From contig BSDZ01000014.1 of NCBI GenBank assembly GCA_030268105.1, positions 945,501 through 1,009,500 on the forward strand: 64,000 nucleotides of DNA. The letters are read 5' to 3'. The stretch comes from Volvox africanus (taxonomy: Eukaryota > Chlorophyta > Chlorophyceae > Chlamydomonadales > Volvocaceae). Numbering within the stretch: the stretch's first letter is position 1; each line of letters opens with the position of its first letter. The notes beneath the pieces are model-generated. The model did not search any database. It was not told where the DNA came from and was given only the letters and a program-made list of their open reading frames with translations. Below, piece by piece: positions 43,569 through 55,900 of this stretch. The position numbers and the translations under genes are program-made.

Positions 43569-46220
43569 ATGCAGGATGACACAATATCAGTGAATAAGAA
43601 ACAAACACTTCGAAACAGTGCAAAGAGATCTTACCAGAGTGCAGTTTGTCTAGCGCAGGATGCGGCGCCGACCTCACCTAAGGAGCCCCAGGTAAGCAGC
43701 GGACCTTGCCCTGCACCCAGTAAAATTCAAGGCGACAATTATATTCCGATCATCTGCTTCTCCGGCACCCATCAGATCCCGCACCGCATCGTCACCGATA
43801 AGCGACAGCGTACGGGTTCACCCAGCATTCCGTTGCTGGGGCAGCTCGCCGCGAAGCGCTCGCCGCGATTGGAGATAGAGGGAACAAACAAAGCCCCACA
43901 AGAGCAAGAAAACCTTCTATTGTCCAGCGTCGCAATTGTTGTTCCGCAAGGTATAACGCCGGTCATACTCCGCTTTTTCCCCCGAAACCGCTCCATTCGT
44001 ATGAGTCGCTGACCATGTATATCTTCATTCGCTGTTATAGGAGTAGGATGGCTCAGAGATGCCTTAAGTATTATATTATTTGATGTGTTTAATGTGCGTG
44101 TTATATGCGTGCGACTTGCGTGCGACTCAACATCTCCAGGTCCTTGTTTCAGGCCCAAGACAACTGCAGTTTCGCCCATGCCGCCGTCTGAAGCAATGTA
44201 GTGATGGATCATGATGCATGGGGAAAAGCCCCAGCAGCTGTGCGAGTGTCCGAAGCCGCAAGTGCCATCCCGGCGATCAAAGGTCTTATTGCTACCGCCT
44301 CGAGGTCTTCGACGTTTTCCTACGCCTTGACCGATCTCGTCCAAATTAACGTTACGCTTACTGGCACTACACCAGCAGCGACACCCCCGCTGCCACTCCG
44401 CCCACAGCTGATGTTGACGGTTCCAGCGTCATCGTCGATGGAAGCAGCGCAATGGCGTTGTACAGGCAACTAATTGGACAGGCTTCGGAGGCTGTCGCAG
44501 GCAGTGAGTGCCAACGAGTTGGTGAGGGCAGCCGGGTGTGGATAAAGGTGAGGTTCTCAGCAAGGGATTGTTAGCGACATGAAGTCATGAATATGGGAAC
44601 GGGCTGGTATAAGGATTGGCTAACAATACTTTGAATTCGCTGTAATTGGCGTCTACATAACTTATGGCCTGGAGAAGATGAGAGCCGATCATGTGAGGTT
44701 GACTTGCAGGATCCCCGAAATGACGTAAACCTGGTTCGAGTCTCACGATGTGCTCCTGAGTCTTGATTACAACCCCCCCCTTTGTTGATGAATACCTCCA
44801 GATGGCTGGTTACTGCCACTGGCCTGCGGTGGTGTTCTCACTGCGTTACTGCCGCAAATCTGAGATCCCTGACCTTCTGGCCAGCTACCAACCGGGCCGC
44901 ACACTCGTGCACTTCTATGGTATGGATTTAGGTCAAAAGAAATGTTACAGCTTTAACTGCATGCGTATCTTTGTTCAATCGTTCTGCTGATGCAAGTGAT
45001 GAACAGGGGCCCAAAACAACAGCCTTGGGTCCTCTGGATGTGGCGATGCTTTCTATGCCCGTAAGGATTCGCTGTCCTGCAGTTGGCCGATCCTCCACCG
45101 TGGGCTCATCTGTTCCGCCACTTCCTCTTTGTCCCAAATCTGTCAGGTTCTCACGACCATGTTTGGGCCAGTCCATCCTCGTTGACTCCATGGAGCACAG
45201 ATCGGGAGGTTCGACTGGCAGCCCTCAAGGCTGCGGCGAGAAGGTGGGGACGTTAGGCATTATGGATGCCTGGCAGCAGTTATGTGAGGAGAGTTTGTGC
45301 GTGCGTCCATTTCTCTGCTCGGAGGCCTGTAGGTAACCTACGGGAGGGAGAAGAATGGAAAGCGTTCTGAACGAAGCTGAGAAATAACCAGACATGCCGT
45401 GCCCGAGGTTGCGGAGTATGGAGCCCACCACGGCAAAGATGCCCATCCGCCCGCTCACGTACCATTGTAGCTGCACCCAAGCCCCAAGCTATGGCAACCG
45501 CATCTGCCTGAACCTTATGAGAAGATGTAAGCCCGCTGTGTTTTTGCACATAGCTCCAGGGTTGCCGCCTCCACGTTGGCCGAGCTGACGGGTTCCTTGG
45601 ATATCAACGCCGCCTCCGATCTCAAGCGGGAGTTGGCGCGGGTAGTGCAGATGCGTGAGGCTGCCCTGGGGCGACCTAACATGAAAGCAAGTGGTAGTCG
45701 CAGTGGTGGCGGGCGCGGCAACAAACTTATATGCGGAGCTTGTGGTGAGGGAGGCTCGCAGGTAGGAACATACGTTCTTTCAGGAGTAACCCGTCACTGG
45801 CCGGGAGAAATGAAGAACAAGAAACGTTCCATTGTTGATATTCTTTTGAGAGCTTCATTTATTATGAATGTGCGTTTATGTAATCTTTACACAGGCTTCG
45901 TATGCTATGAGAGAGAGAGCTATGGCTTGCAAATCCAATCTGTGTCATCTTAGTACCATATCCAGGTTTTTTCCTGTGCCGCACCGCAGATCACCTGCAC
46001 ATCTTGCCGGACGGCTTTCCACACGCTGTGCCTGCCGCGGCCGGACGTCAGCCCCGAACATATGTTGGCTGCGGCGGCAATGGAGGCGGCATTGCAGGCG
46101 GCAGCCCAAGCCACGTCCGAGCAACAGTTACAGCAGCAATCACCAACAAGTGACCCTCCGCGACCATTGCAGCAGCAGAAGGTTGCATGGACTTGCGGAG
46201 CCTGCGGGAGCCAGAATGAG
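43569..46220 (+). CDS. PWWP-PHD chromatin reader, module 1 (possibly 5' part of the Dam gene)
   Basis: Candidate exons: 43569-43691 (ATG, basic KKQTLRNSAKRS), 43776-43950, one ending 44547 (start unresolved), 44802-44919, 45147-45243, 45560-45761, 45990-46220. The last five keep frame and phase. The exon ending at 44547 gives GEGSRVWIK. It joins MAGYCHWPAVVFSLRYCRKS...TLVHFYG and then GSHDHVWASPSSL, a PWWP fold. After a spacer (DLKRELARVVQMREAALGRP) comes a C4HC3 PHD finger: CGAC...CTSCRTAFHTLC, a 55-residue Ala/Gln-rich insert, then WTCGAC. PWWP and PHD bind methylated histone H3 in other proteins. What follows 46220 is unclear: no good terminator is visible. Splicing into module 2, with identical architecture and phases, is plausible. 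Two tandem genes remain possible. Confidence 0.7.
44808..44924 (+). repeat. 117-bp identical duplication, copy 1 (PWWP exon)
   Basis: Identical base for base to 47801-47917. It spans 112 bp of the 118-bp PWWP core exon plus the first five intron bases (GTATG). Sequence differs immediately outside. Confidence 0.97.
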
Positions 46221-46989
46221 GTGCGGGAGCTGGAATGGAAATGGGCTGAGGCTGTGCACTTGCTTGGCGTGTGCAGTGACGCGACCAGTCTCACGTCGCC
46301 AGTGCTCATGACGGGGGAGCCGTTTCCCAACCAGCTACCGTTTCGTGAATATTGCCGTACTGCCGCTGCCTGGGTATCACGCACTCCATTCTATCCCTAC
46401 GGTATGCTTCGGCCCGCAATATCGTCGTCTGGATGGTCATACAACCGCATGCTGTGAGCTGCAGCCATGTCACGTGATGCTGGCGGCCTTTGCCACCGGT
46501 CTTGGCCCTTGTGATCGTTGTCTTCCTATCCTCTTTCCATCCTAGGGCGGGTCCATGTTTTATATCCTCTTGGGCCCCTGGCGCTCCCTTCTCCGTCCCC
46601 ATTGACTTCCGCCATCAGCGTTGACAAGCCCCTCCTATTCAATGGCTGCGACAGCTGCAGGGAACGGTCCGCCTAAACCTCATGCCATGCGTCACCGGGG
46701 CCGGCCCAGGTGGGTCAGCTAAGGTGCTTGACACAGGCAGGGAATAGTTAAACATGCATTGCGGAGTTTGGCTTTTGTCTTCGGCAGCAGGATAGGACCA
46801 AAGGAAAAATAAGGAATATTTGGCGAATAAATCCTTTCACAAGGAATCAGCTCAGCGACTCATTTCCATCTGTGGTGCTGTGTTGGCGGTCACGTTCATC
46901 CTTGGAGCCTCTTCCTGGTGTTAAAATTCCTCCCATCCTGCACCACGCTGTATAATGTTGATGTTTTCTGGCAAAAGCCGGAAACCACA

Positions 46990-49900
46990 AAGCCGGTGGA
47001 AGGGAGGCAGTGGTTGGAGCTGGTGGGGCTAGGGGTGCAGCAACCTCCTCGAGCAGCGGAAGTTGGGAAGACATAGGTAAGCCGCTGATGCCACAAGGCG
47101 GCGAGCAGCAGATGCGTTGTACACAGCACACTGAGCTGCTGGCGCTGTATGAATGGCTGCTGGATAAGGACGCCGAGTTGGAAGCAGCGGCAGTGGCAGC
47201 AAAAGGAGACGAAAAGACCGGGTCCCCGGACATGGCTGAGGAAGCATCGAGAGAGGCGATGGATGCTGTGCGCGTGCGTACGAAGGGCGAGCCTGCCGAA
47301 GCTGTATTAACGCCGGCAAAGCAGCAGCAATCATCGGGGGCCACGGCGGCCACAGGAACGAGCGCTGTCCTGCAGCCGCTACCTGGAACACGGCTGTGGG
47401 TTAAGGTGTGGCGCTAAGGGGAGGACGTATGGTAGCAACGATGTTCCATTTAATTTAATATCTAGTGGAATGTCACTCGAGAAACAACGAAAACTGTGCT
47501 GCACAGGCTCTCCGACTTCCTATATTTCGACGGGTTGATTTGTAGTGTACCGGTGGCCCTGCGTGCTTAGTGCTTCGGGCATCATGCTTCGCTGTCAGGT
47601 TGACGGATCTCACGTTGCTTTCTGCCTTGAAAATTGCAGCTGGGGTGGGTGTTACTACCCGATGGCCCCCAGTTGCCGATGTTGAGACCCGGGGAAAGAT
47701 AATAGACCCGAGTGCAGGCAACCTACCTTTGGGTGGGTTCATTCATGAACACTAAACTTCATCCTTGTGGCTAAACTGGCTTTCGTTGCTGCAGACCCCC
47801 GGTTACTGCCACTGGCCTGCGGTGGTGTTCTCACTGCGTTACTGCCGCAAATCTGAGATCCCTGACCTTCTGGCCAGCTACCAACCGGGCCGCACACTCG
47901 TGCACTTCTATGGTATGCACACTCGGAAACACAAAGTGCGCCGTTACGAATGCTAGCATTATATCCTTTGAAAAGGCAATTGGTGTCCTGGCGTAGCAGG
48001 TGCTTGACACTGACATTGGTTGGTGTGTCTCTCATCTCCTGCAGCTATTTATTCCCTCCTTTCCATATACCAGGTCTTCCATATTTGCCCTTCGCCATTT
48101 TCCGTGAATGCGCTGCCTTCCGTGAAGCCCACATCTCACAGCTTTGCTGACCGCTGCTTTTCTGGCTCAGTGTCTGGGGGTACCCTCTGCACACTCCATC
48201 ACGCAGGCGAGCACAATCATGCGTGGCTCCCAGACGCAGAGGTCGCAGCACTGGCAGCGGCCGCTGCGAATCCCCGCGAGGAGCAAGAGCGGCGGGAGGG
48301 GCTGGTGGCCTGGACAAGCAGGCGAAAGAAAAGGTGCGCTGCCAGGGTAACGTGCCGGGTTCAATCCTTATTGGTTGGTAAATATATTACTTGTTTCCAT
48401 GATACCATAACAATTTTTAACAAGAGGCACTCGAGGCATTAGCGAGTAATGCGTTCTGCGCGTTTCAAGCTTCCCTTCCCTCCTGGTACCGGTCCCACGT
48501 GCCGGCCCCCTTGCAGTGCATTAAGTGGCCACATTGCCCTAGCGGAGTTGGATGGATCGGGAAAGGCTGCCCATCAGCCATTGGAATGTGAAACAAGACT
48601 GGATGGAGGCACCGCTGCTTCTGCTGCGTCGCCTGCTGCTTTTGATTCAGCTCTCGTTCTCGATATGGCTGCAACCAGTAGCGATGTATCCGCCGCCGTT
48701 GATGGTGCTGGAAGCTCAAAGACCCCCATGAAGGCCCCCGTGACCCTGTTTAACACATTGACGCCATCGTTTTCGGGTGATCCCCATCGGGAAATTCTGA
48801 GGGTGGTGGCGCTGCGGGAGGCCCGGCTTGCTGAAGACGAGGAGCGGCAGGATCAGGCGGCCTGGGAGATGATGCTGAATAGGGCCAGGGAAGGGGCCCT
48901 CCCCGGCACCACCAGCCGGCGGGGCGGCGGCAGTGGGTTTGGGCCCTGGTTGGGAGATACGTGTTCTTCAGCGTCCTTGGCAGTGGGAGGATCCTCCACG
49001 GGATCCGGTAACCGTTCAGGCGTGCGTGAGACGGGGTTTAACGGGTGGCGCTCCCGTCTGCGGATATGCGCTGCCTGCGAGGAGCCTGGTGGTCAGGTGG
49101 GTACAAAAAATAACTGTGAATAGTACTTGCGGAAGGGCACTAGGTTCTCGGTGCTGGGCATTGATTAAAAAGCCACAAACCGCCAGAACGAAGGAAAAGA
49201 CAGCGTACTGCAACGAACTTTCTGACCGTCGGTATGAATTTTACTTAAGGGTTTTAAGATTTCGAGTTCAGTAGAGCTCGGTGATCATGTAAGCGCGTCC
49301 GCAATGCCCCCTTTGATCGAAAATCAGAAAGTAAGATACGATCACTGTTTTCAAGTCCAAGTTATGGCGTTCCGTCTTCCTAAAGGCGGCCCGCGTCCTT
49401 GGTCCGCAGGTTATTTGCCTCCGCTGCCGCCGAGCTTACCATACGCTATGCCTCACCCCCCGCTGGTTGAGCCCCCTCTACATGCCACCGCAGCAACGCT
49501 GGAACTGCGCTTGTTGTGGCAATGAGAATGAGGTAAGCAGCCCTGATCCATGAAGGGCATACCCCGCTGTACCTTGGCGCCAAAAGCACCCCACACCGTG
49601 CAAGCCCATCCTCTTCCATCATCCTATCCACCTGTCATATAGACCGTCTTTTGGCTGCTATACTGTACTGGTGGCGATCTCTACATGTCATTGCTGATTT
49701 TGGTCGAAATCTTTATGCCCTTTTCAGCTGCAACAATCCAGCTGCGTGACTTATGATGGCGCAAGGACGCCAGAAGAGGGTGAGCAAACCCTGGATGATG
49801 TCAATGCTGCACTGGGGCAACAGATAATTATGTGGCTGTATCACTGTTGTCTTCAGTAGGGGTTGGGTTGCAGGGCCTTCCCATCTTGCTGTGGCCGATG

Positions 49901-52900
49901 GACGGATATAGCCGCACCTTAAATCCAGCATCTGCGTGTCATCTTATGCGGCTCCCCTCTCCGACATCCATCCCGCGCCTTCCCAGAACGCATGGGCCTC
50001 ACTCCCGACTGGATCATTGTGGCAGGAGCCTTCAAGGTCTTTCAACTGCCGGTGCGATATTCTATTATGTATGAATTTGGTCTGGGGTGTAGGAAGTATT
50101 AGGAAATTGCACCGACTTAGCATGAGTTCGCATGCACCACTTCTGAGGATGGAAAACAGCAGTGCCGAGTTTTCGCTAGATGACTTAATCTCTCCTCGCC
50201 GTATGGCTTCTTAGTCACTTGATGAACTGGATATTGTACGTCTTGGAACGAGGGCACCAGCAGCCACGAAACACAACGCAGCGCATGATTGGAGCGCGTG
50301 AAGAGTGATTGACACCTTAAGGGAACGCATATGGTCCCTTGCAACACCTTAGGGCTACGCGGCCAAAAGAGAGGTGGCTGTTAAATAACGATCCCTTCTC
50401 ATCTACAATTGTAGACGGCCAGACATTCCATTCCATCTCAGCAGCCCGCGGGATTACACCTCCAACCCTTCAGCCTCGGTGGAGAGGCCCTCTGAATAAC
50501 CTCTTTCGATAGCTGCTGGGTCCTAATGCGCCTCAATCCTCTCTAGCCCGTCTGACGGTCCTGCAAGCCTACTTGGGATGCCTGTCAATTGCAAAAGAGC
50601 AGAGTTCATTCCAATAGTTTCCCTTGCCCCACCTAACGGCCTCTCCTCCCGTAATCTCCCACAGCGGCCCACAGCCTCCGCACCCTACATCCAGGGCCTG
50701 TTGGATCCTTGCACGAACTCAAAGGTTGGCGAACGGCTTTGAAAGTGTGTGATGTTGATGAGGAGGGCGGAAATGGAAGATGGAGGGTCGGTGGACGCCT
50801 CTTCTTGAGCCCGCATTTGCTGCCTGGAGCTGATTTGGCGCTCTAAACTATGTTTGGGTCAAGACAGAAATGGAACCAGTCATGTGAACGCAGGGCTTGC
50901 CAATTGCTTCTTAGTTGCCTGCGTAAATGAAGGCCAAGAAACGCGGGAGGGCATTTTAACGGTCATGAATCGCCCATACGCGGTGTGCTTGGAAACGATC
51001 CTAGCCCACGCCAGTCCTATGCCACACCTATTCAAATTTCCTGACAGCCTTCTGCTAATGAAACTTACGGGTGTGTTCGCGACAGGCCAATCCGAACATA
51101 CCTGCCGAGAAGCTCTACGACAAGGAAGACGATGGTTTGCGACTGTCCAACAGCTGGGCGGGCTATTACGTCATCTTAAACCCCGAGTACACATCTCAGG
51201 TGCGCATTGGGTGTGCCAATGCGCTACCATTCTTTGGTTAGCTCAAGTTTCCGGCTTCCTTTTTTGTCCTCCATTTTTTCTCAAATCCCGCGCCCTGACA
51301 GACTCAATGGCGATTCGTGAACCGGGCCATTGATGAGGTGGAGAATGGCTCAGTGCCCGCAGTGCTGCTGCTTTGTCGCAACTCCACCGACACGGCGTAC
51401 TTCCAGCGGCTTAGGCCATACCCACGTGTCATGCTGAGGAGGTGCGCATGTAGAATTTAAGATTTGGCAAAAAGCAAGTGTTTTGCCTGTCACTATCGCA
51501 AAACCCCCAGAGGTGTACGAAGATCTGCAGGAGTGGCTTTTGCATCCTTAGGCCCGACTCTGCGACCTCTATTCCTCTAACCCAGGACTAGCGCCATGTT
51601 TAAGGACTACGACAAGACGCCCATCGGCTTTGGTGTTGCGGTGTTCTGCATCGCACCACGGGGCCCTACGCGATCTCTACTGTACCAGCGCTTCATTGCT
51701 GCGTTTGGGGACTGGGGGGAGCCTAACATACCTATCGATGCAGGTGTGACACGAAGAGACGAGACGGCTGTTGAAGATAACTAGAAGGATGGGAGTTGCA
51801 AGGATGGACTTAGGGCTTATGAAGGAATGAATTTTTCTGAAGGTTTTTCGAATCTCCCTAGAGCCCACTCAGGCGTTAAGAAACAGTGCAGGGTAGGAGG
51901 CAGCAAAGATGCAGTGACATTGGACAACGACAATATGGCCCACAATCAGCCACAATATCCAGTGCTAGTACGATATATAGCTAAAATCTAACCGTCCAAA
52001 TCTAACCGTCCAATTCCAATCCCCGGCCTCCTTTTAAAGCCTTCGTGGACAGCCCTGCTTTCGTGGACCTGCTGGACCGGTTAGCAGACCACGCCACTCG
52101 TCATATGCGTGACACTTGGGTGCAGTGCAGCGCCTGCCAGAAGGTGAGGAGGCAAGGGCCGTACGCGACGGGCTTGGTCATCTGGGATTTCAGGGATTAT
52201 AGCTGACTGATATTGGGCGTAAGGTTTAAGAGCTAGGTCTGTAAAGGAATCCTGGAACGTACTTACTGTCCTGTTGTTGCAACCCTGGACTATGATCGAC
52301 TGTGGCACCGAATTCGATATAAACATGTGCGCACTTATCCATAGGTGCCGCACCCTCTGTCCCAGGTGGATTGTTATAATATCCTGGGGGTATTTGCGGC
52401 TAATATTCGGGATGACCAGTGGTAATCTGACATCTTCTGATTGGGCCTTTAATTTTGGGCGGATGTTACCAAGAATGGTTGCCATACGCCCGGGAAAAGA
52501 CCGCATTGCCGGAGTGGTAGATGAATTTGCGATGCTAATATAGCCACTGACTTATACGGGAGATGCCTGGGGACGACCGATGCTGTTTACATGAGGGGCT
52601 TCATTGCATAAAAACATTGGAACATAGACCCCGTGAGAGCGTAGACGTTATTGAAAGCTGTCCATTACCTGGACTTATCAAAGTGCATCCTAGTGTCCCG
52701 TTGTTCTTTTGCCATAGATAAGGGAGGGCAGTAAGGCGGTTATTTTCAGTAAAGACAAATATGGGCGCATAGCCGCTGGAATTGGCCTTTGTGTTGTGAT
52801 CTCGCAATTTTCAGTTCCAAAATAATTTGAAACAGTCTTAAGAATACAAGTTTACAGAACTCATTTCTGTCAACTCGAAATCTCAGAAGGTGCCGAAGCA

Positions 52901-55900
52901 TGATTTGGATGGAGCTTGGCGTTATTGAGTAAACAAAAAACAGAATCTAAGCTGCTTATGATTTGTTGGCATGAAACTGTGATTGAATGAAAGAGGTTTA
53001 TATAAAGCTTAGCATTTTTATCTTGCTATTTTCTTGCTATTGGGGTTTTTGTCTTGCTATTGTCTTGCTTTTATGTAATAAATTGATGTTATAGTGCTAT
53101 TAAAGTGACACGCAGGTGCTCATCTGGTTAGCAGAGGCAAATCAGTTACTTACTAGGTGTTATGTGGGGAGGTGGGGTGGAACCGGGTGGGTGCCTGGCT
53201 TATGCATTATTATAGGTCAATTCTGAAGTTTTAATTTTATTTGTCCTTTCTTCAGCTAAGTTTGCTATATTTTTATATTTAATGCATTTCCCCGCTTAAG
53301 AACATAATGAGCCTTTGTATAACCAATAATCAAACCCTATATCTTTCCTGTTTGTGGGATGTAGTCAGAACTCGGGGGATTACAAGGAGAATAGATAAAC
53401 TTGATATTGAGTCGTTAGCATATGTAAGTTGCCACACCCATAACAATGCCCAGGATATTTTTATATCTAGAAACATTTTGAATTCCACCATTTGGATTAT
53501 TTGCTTGACGAGATCAAAGCTATATGCGTCGTGAATATCCCATTTATAGTTTGCCAGGCTGATGTATTTACCGTATTAATCTTTCAAGGAAGAAGCGGCA
53601 TTGTGTGATCCTGGCTTTCAAACTAAACCAAACCACACCAATTCATCAATTCCTTGAGAATGTTAGGAATAGTGAAGGAAAATGTTTTTTTGGTGAAACA
53701 TTCTTGGCAATCCGCACAGCGGCTGCGGTGATTGTGGCTATAGAAACTCCTAATGCACACTTTTTCACTAGGAAAGGATATCTAACGCAGGAGGGGTGCG
53801 AAACCAAAGTTTTAAAATTGCGTCCGACTAAGTTGGGGCCTAGCTTTGGTTGTGGACAACCCTCCCACCCATATTCATGTACGGCATAGGGATTGAAGTG
53901 AGACATCACAGGCCTTACGGTAGTATTTTAGACCTTTCTTCGTTTTTAGGAGCTTACGGTGCACTCTCTGTTTCGCTTTGCCAGGCCCTGACCTTTCAAT
54001 CCGTATATCGCAGTATGTGCCCCTGACGTCATAGCCGCTGAAGCACTAACTGAAGCGCACAAGTTCCATGGTTATTGTGGCGTTGGAGGAGTCAGCTTTT
54101 TCAGCTTTGACTCCATGACCTGTTCCTTGGGCCCCACCTGGTATGCTTCAGGTAGGGGCCTTAGTCTAGAGCCGCTGATGCCTCTAGGGATGCTGATATG
54201 GTGCTTCTGCACCTCATATTGTGGAAGTGTGTTGCCGTACGTTTACGACTACTACAGCCTTACAAATATAACATTTTATGGCATCTCGTCTGTAGCTGAT
54301 AGAAATCGTATGATGAGGACAAACAGGTTTGGCGAGGTCAAGGTGATATCAACGCTTCTCCAGCAAAATTTGTTTCCAGAAAGTGCCGCGTTAGTTTCAC
54401 ATTATCTGAATCCGAGTTGACAACGTTTATTAAATCAACCCTTCACTTTTGTGACCATCTTCCCAACATATGACAAGGACAAGCTATTGCTACCACTGTC
54501 TTGTAATCTTAGGTAAAATCCTCTACACCTGTGAGTCAATTACCTTTTAAGGCAGTTTTGTTGTATTAGGTTTAGGTTGCTAATTTAGCAATATCTGTGT
54601 GTATGTTGTATTTTCACCTCCACTGTAACAAGTTCTAGTAGTAAAAGGCCTTCGGAAGTTTTTGCCATCGCCAGCAAAATGTGCTCACTTGCTTGCAAAC
54701 ATTTGCAAGCAAGCATTTAGATGGATCGTGTTGATTTCTTTTGGCTATGATCTTTTCTTTGTCTCTATTAGCCGGCAAAATGTTCTCACTAACGTTATAA
54801 AATGCATGCTTGCATGATCATGCATTGTTGGGAAACTCAAGGCTTTTGACTGCATTGCAAGAATTGCGTAATTCAGAACTTGCGCGTAACTTCTTTTATG
54901 CATTCGCCATGCATCCTGTAGGGCACTGGCCAGCCCTACGGGCGGCAACATGGTTGTACATGTGGATCATTCCTATGTTCTTATGCCAGCTGTTGCAAGC
55001 CAATTCAAGTTGCTTATGCGTCACCGACGGCTGGACATTGAAAGAACGAAGTCTTTCATTGCGTGAAATCTGCCAACCTTGCTAAATCAAGTAGTATCTT
55101 TTCCAATGCAATGAAGTCCGCTGTTTGAAGTGCCCGCTACCAGGTCAAACGGGGGTGTTGGGCAAGCCCTCTTCAATCGTTGACCCTGTGAGCTTATCGG
55201 GGGGGGTGTCAATGTGCCTCTGATGCGGCAGAGGACCTGCATGTGGATATCAGTTCTATCTGCTGTATTTAAACATTCCCCAAATAACATTATTTAACAT
55301 CCACGTGTGGTTAAAGGGGGGCCAGATATCTGTATATAACTCGCAGTGTACATAGGTACAGCTCACGCAGTGGTCTGGATATCTAAGTGCGGCTTGCAGG
55401 ATATCTAGATGTGTCAAAAAGGGGGGTCCTTAATGTTTAGATGTGCCCTCTGGGTAGCCAGATGTGGCTGAGAGATTCAGAACGGATATCTAGATTTATT
55501 CTACTTGTGATGCCTCAGTATCCTAATAATTATATGCAAATATTATCACACATGAAAGGGTGTGAGAAGTGGAATAAGTGAGAGTGGGATGCACAAACCC
55601 TATATGCCTGCCCTGTGCAATTCCATTTGCACTGGTACCTGGGTGCCTACCATTGGAATAAACCCGCTATCTCACAGTTCAGTCATGTACTTGAAGAAAT
55701 ATACAGCAAGTCGTTCTACAGGGTATGACACCCTGTTGCTGAACTTGCTTGCTTATCCAGCAGCAAAGGGCCGCGTCTCACTCTTGGTGTTATATTTCTC
55801 ATATATTTATTACCTGACCCTTGAGATAACTACTCCATGACTGAAGGTCTGTGGTCTCAGGCATGCCTGTCAAGCCCAATTATGGTTCTGAAGACCTACA

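Noticed and set aside
43772..44344. 190-codon minus-strand frame
   Set aside because: It overlaps the better supported plus-strand exon 43776-43950 and has no recognisable domain.
44700..44760. tRNA-like GGTTCGAGTC near 44735
   Set aside because: No A-box, acceptor stem or anticodon arm can be folded around it.
46847..47391. Minus-strand frames of 168 and 120 codons
   Set aside because: Opposite strand of the Ala/Glu-rich exon that ends GTRLWVK at 47405; composition is explained by GC-rich coding DNA.
52335..52430. Alternative CW continuation VPHPLSQVDCYNILGVF after the 52040-52143 exon
   Set aside because: It lacks the W-R-x-x-P that should follow CQK and the closing W-x-C; the exon at 62422 supplies both in phase.
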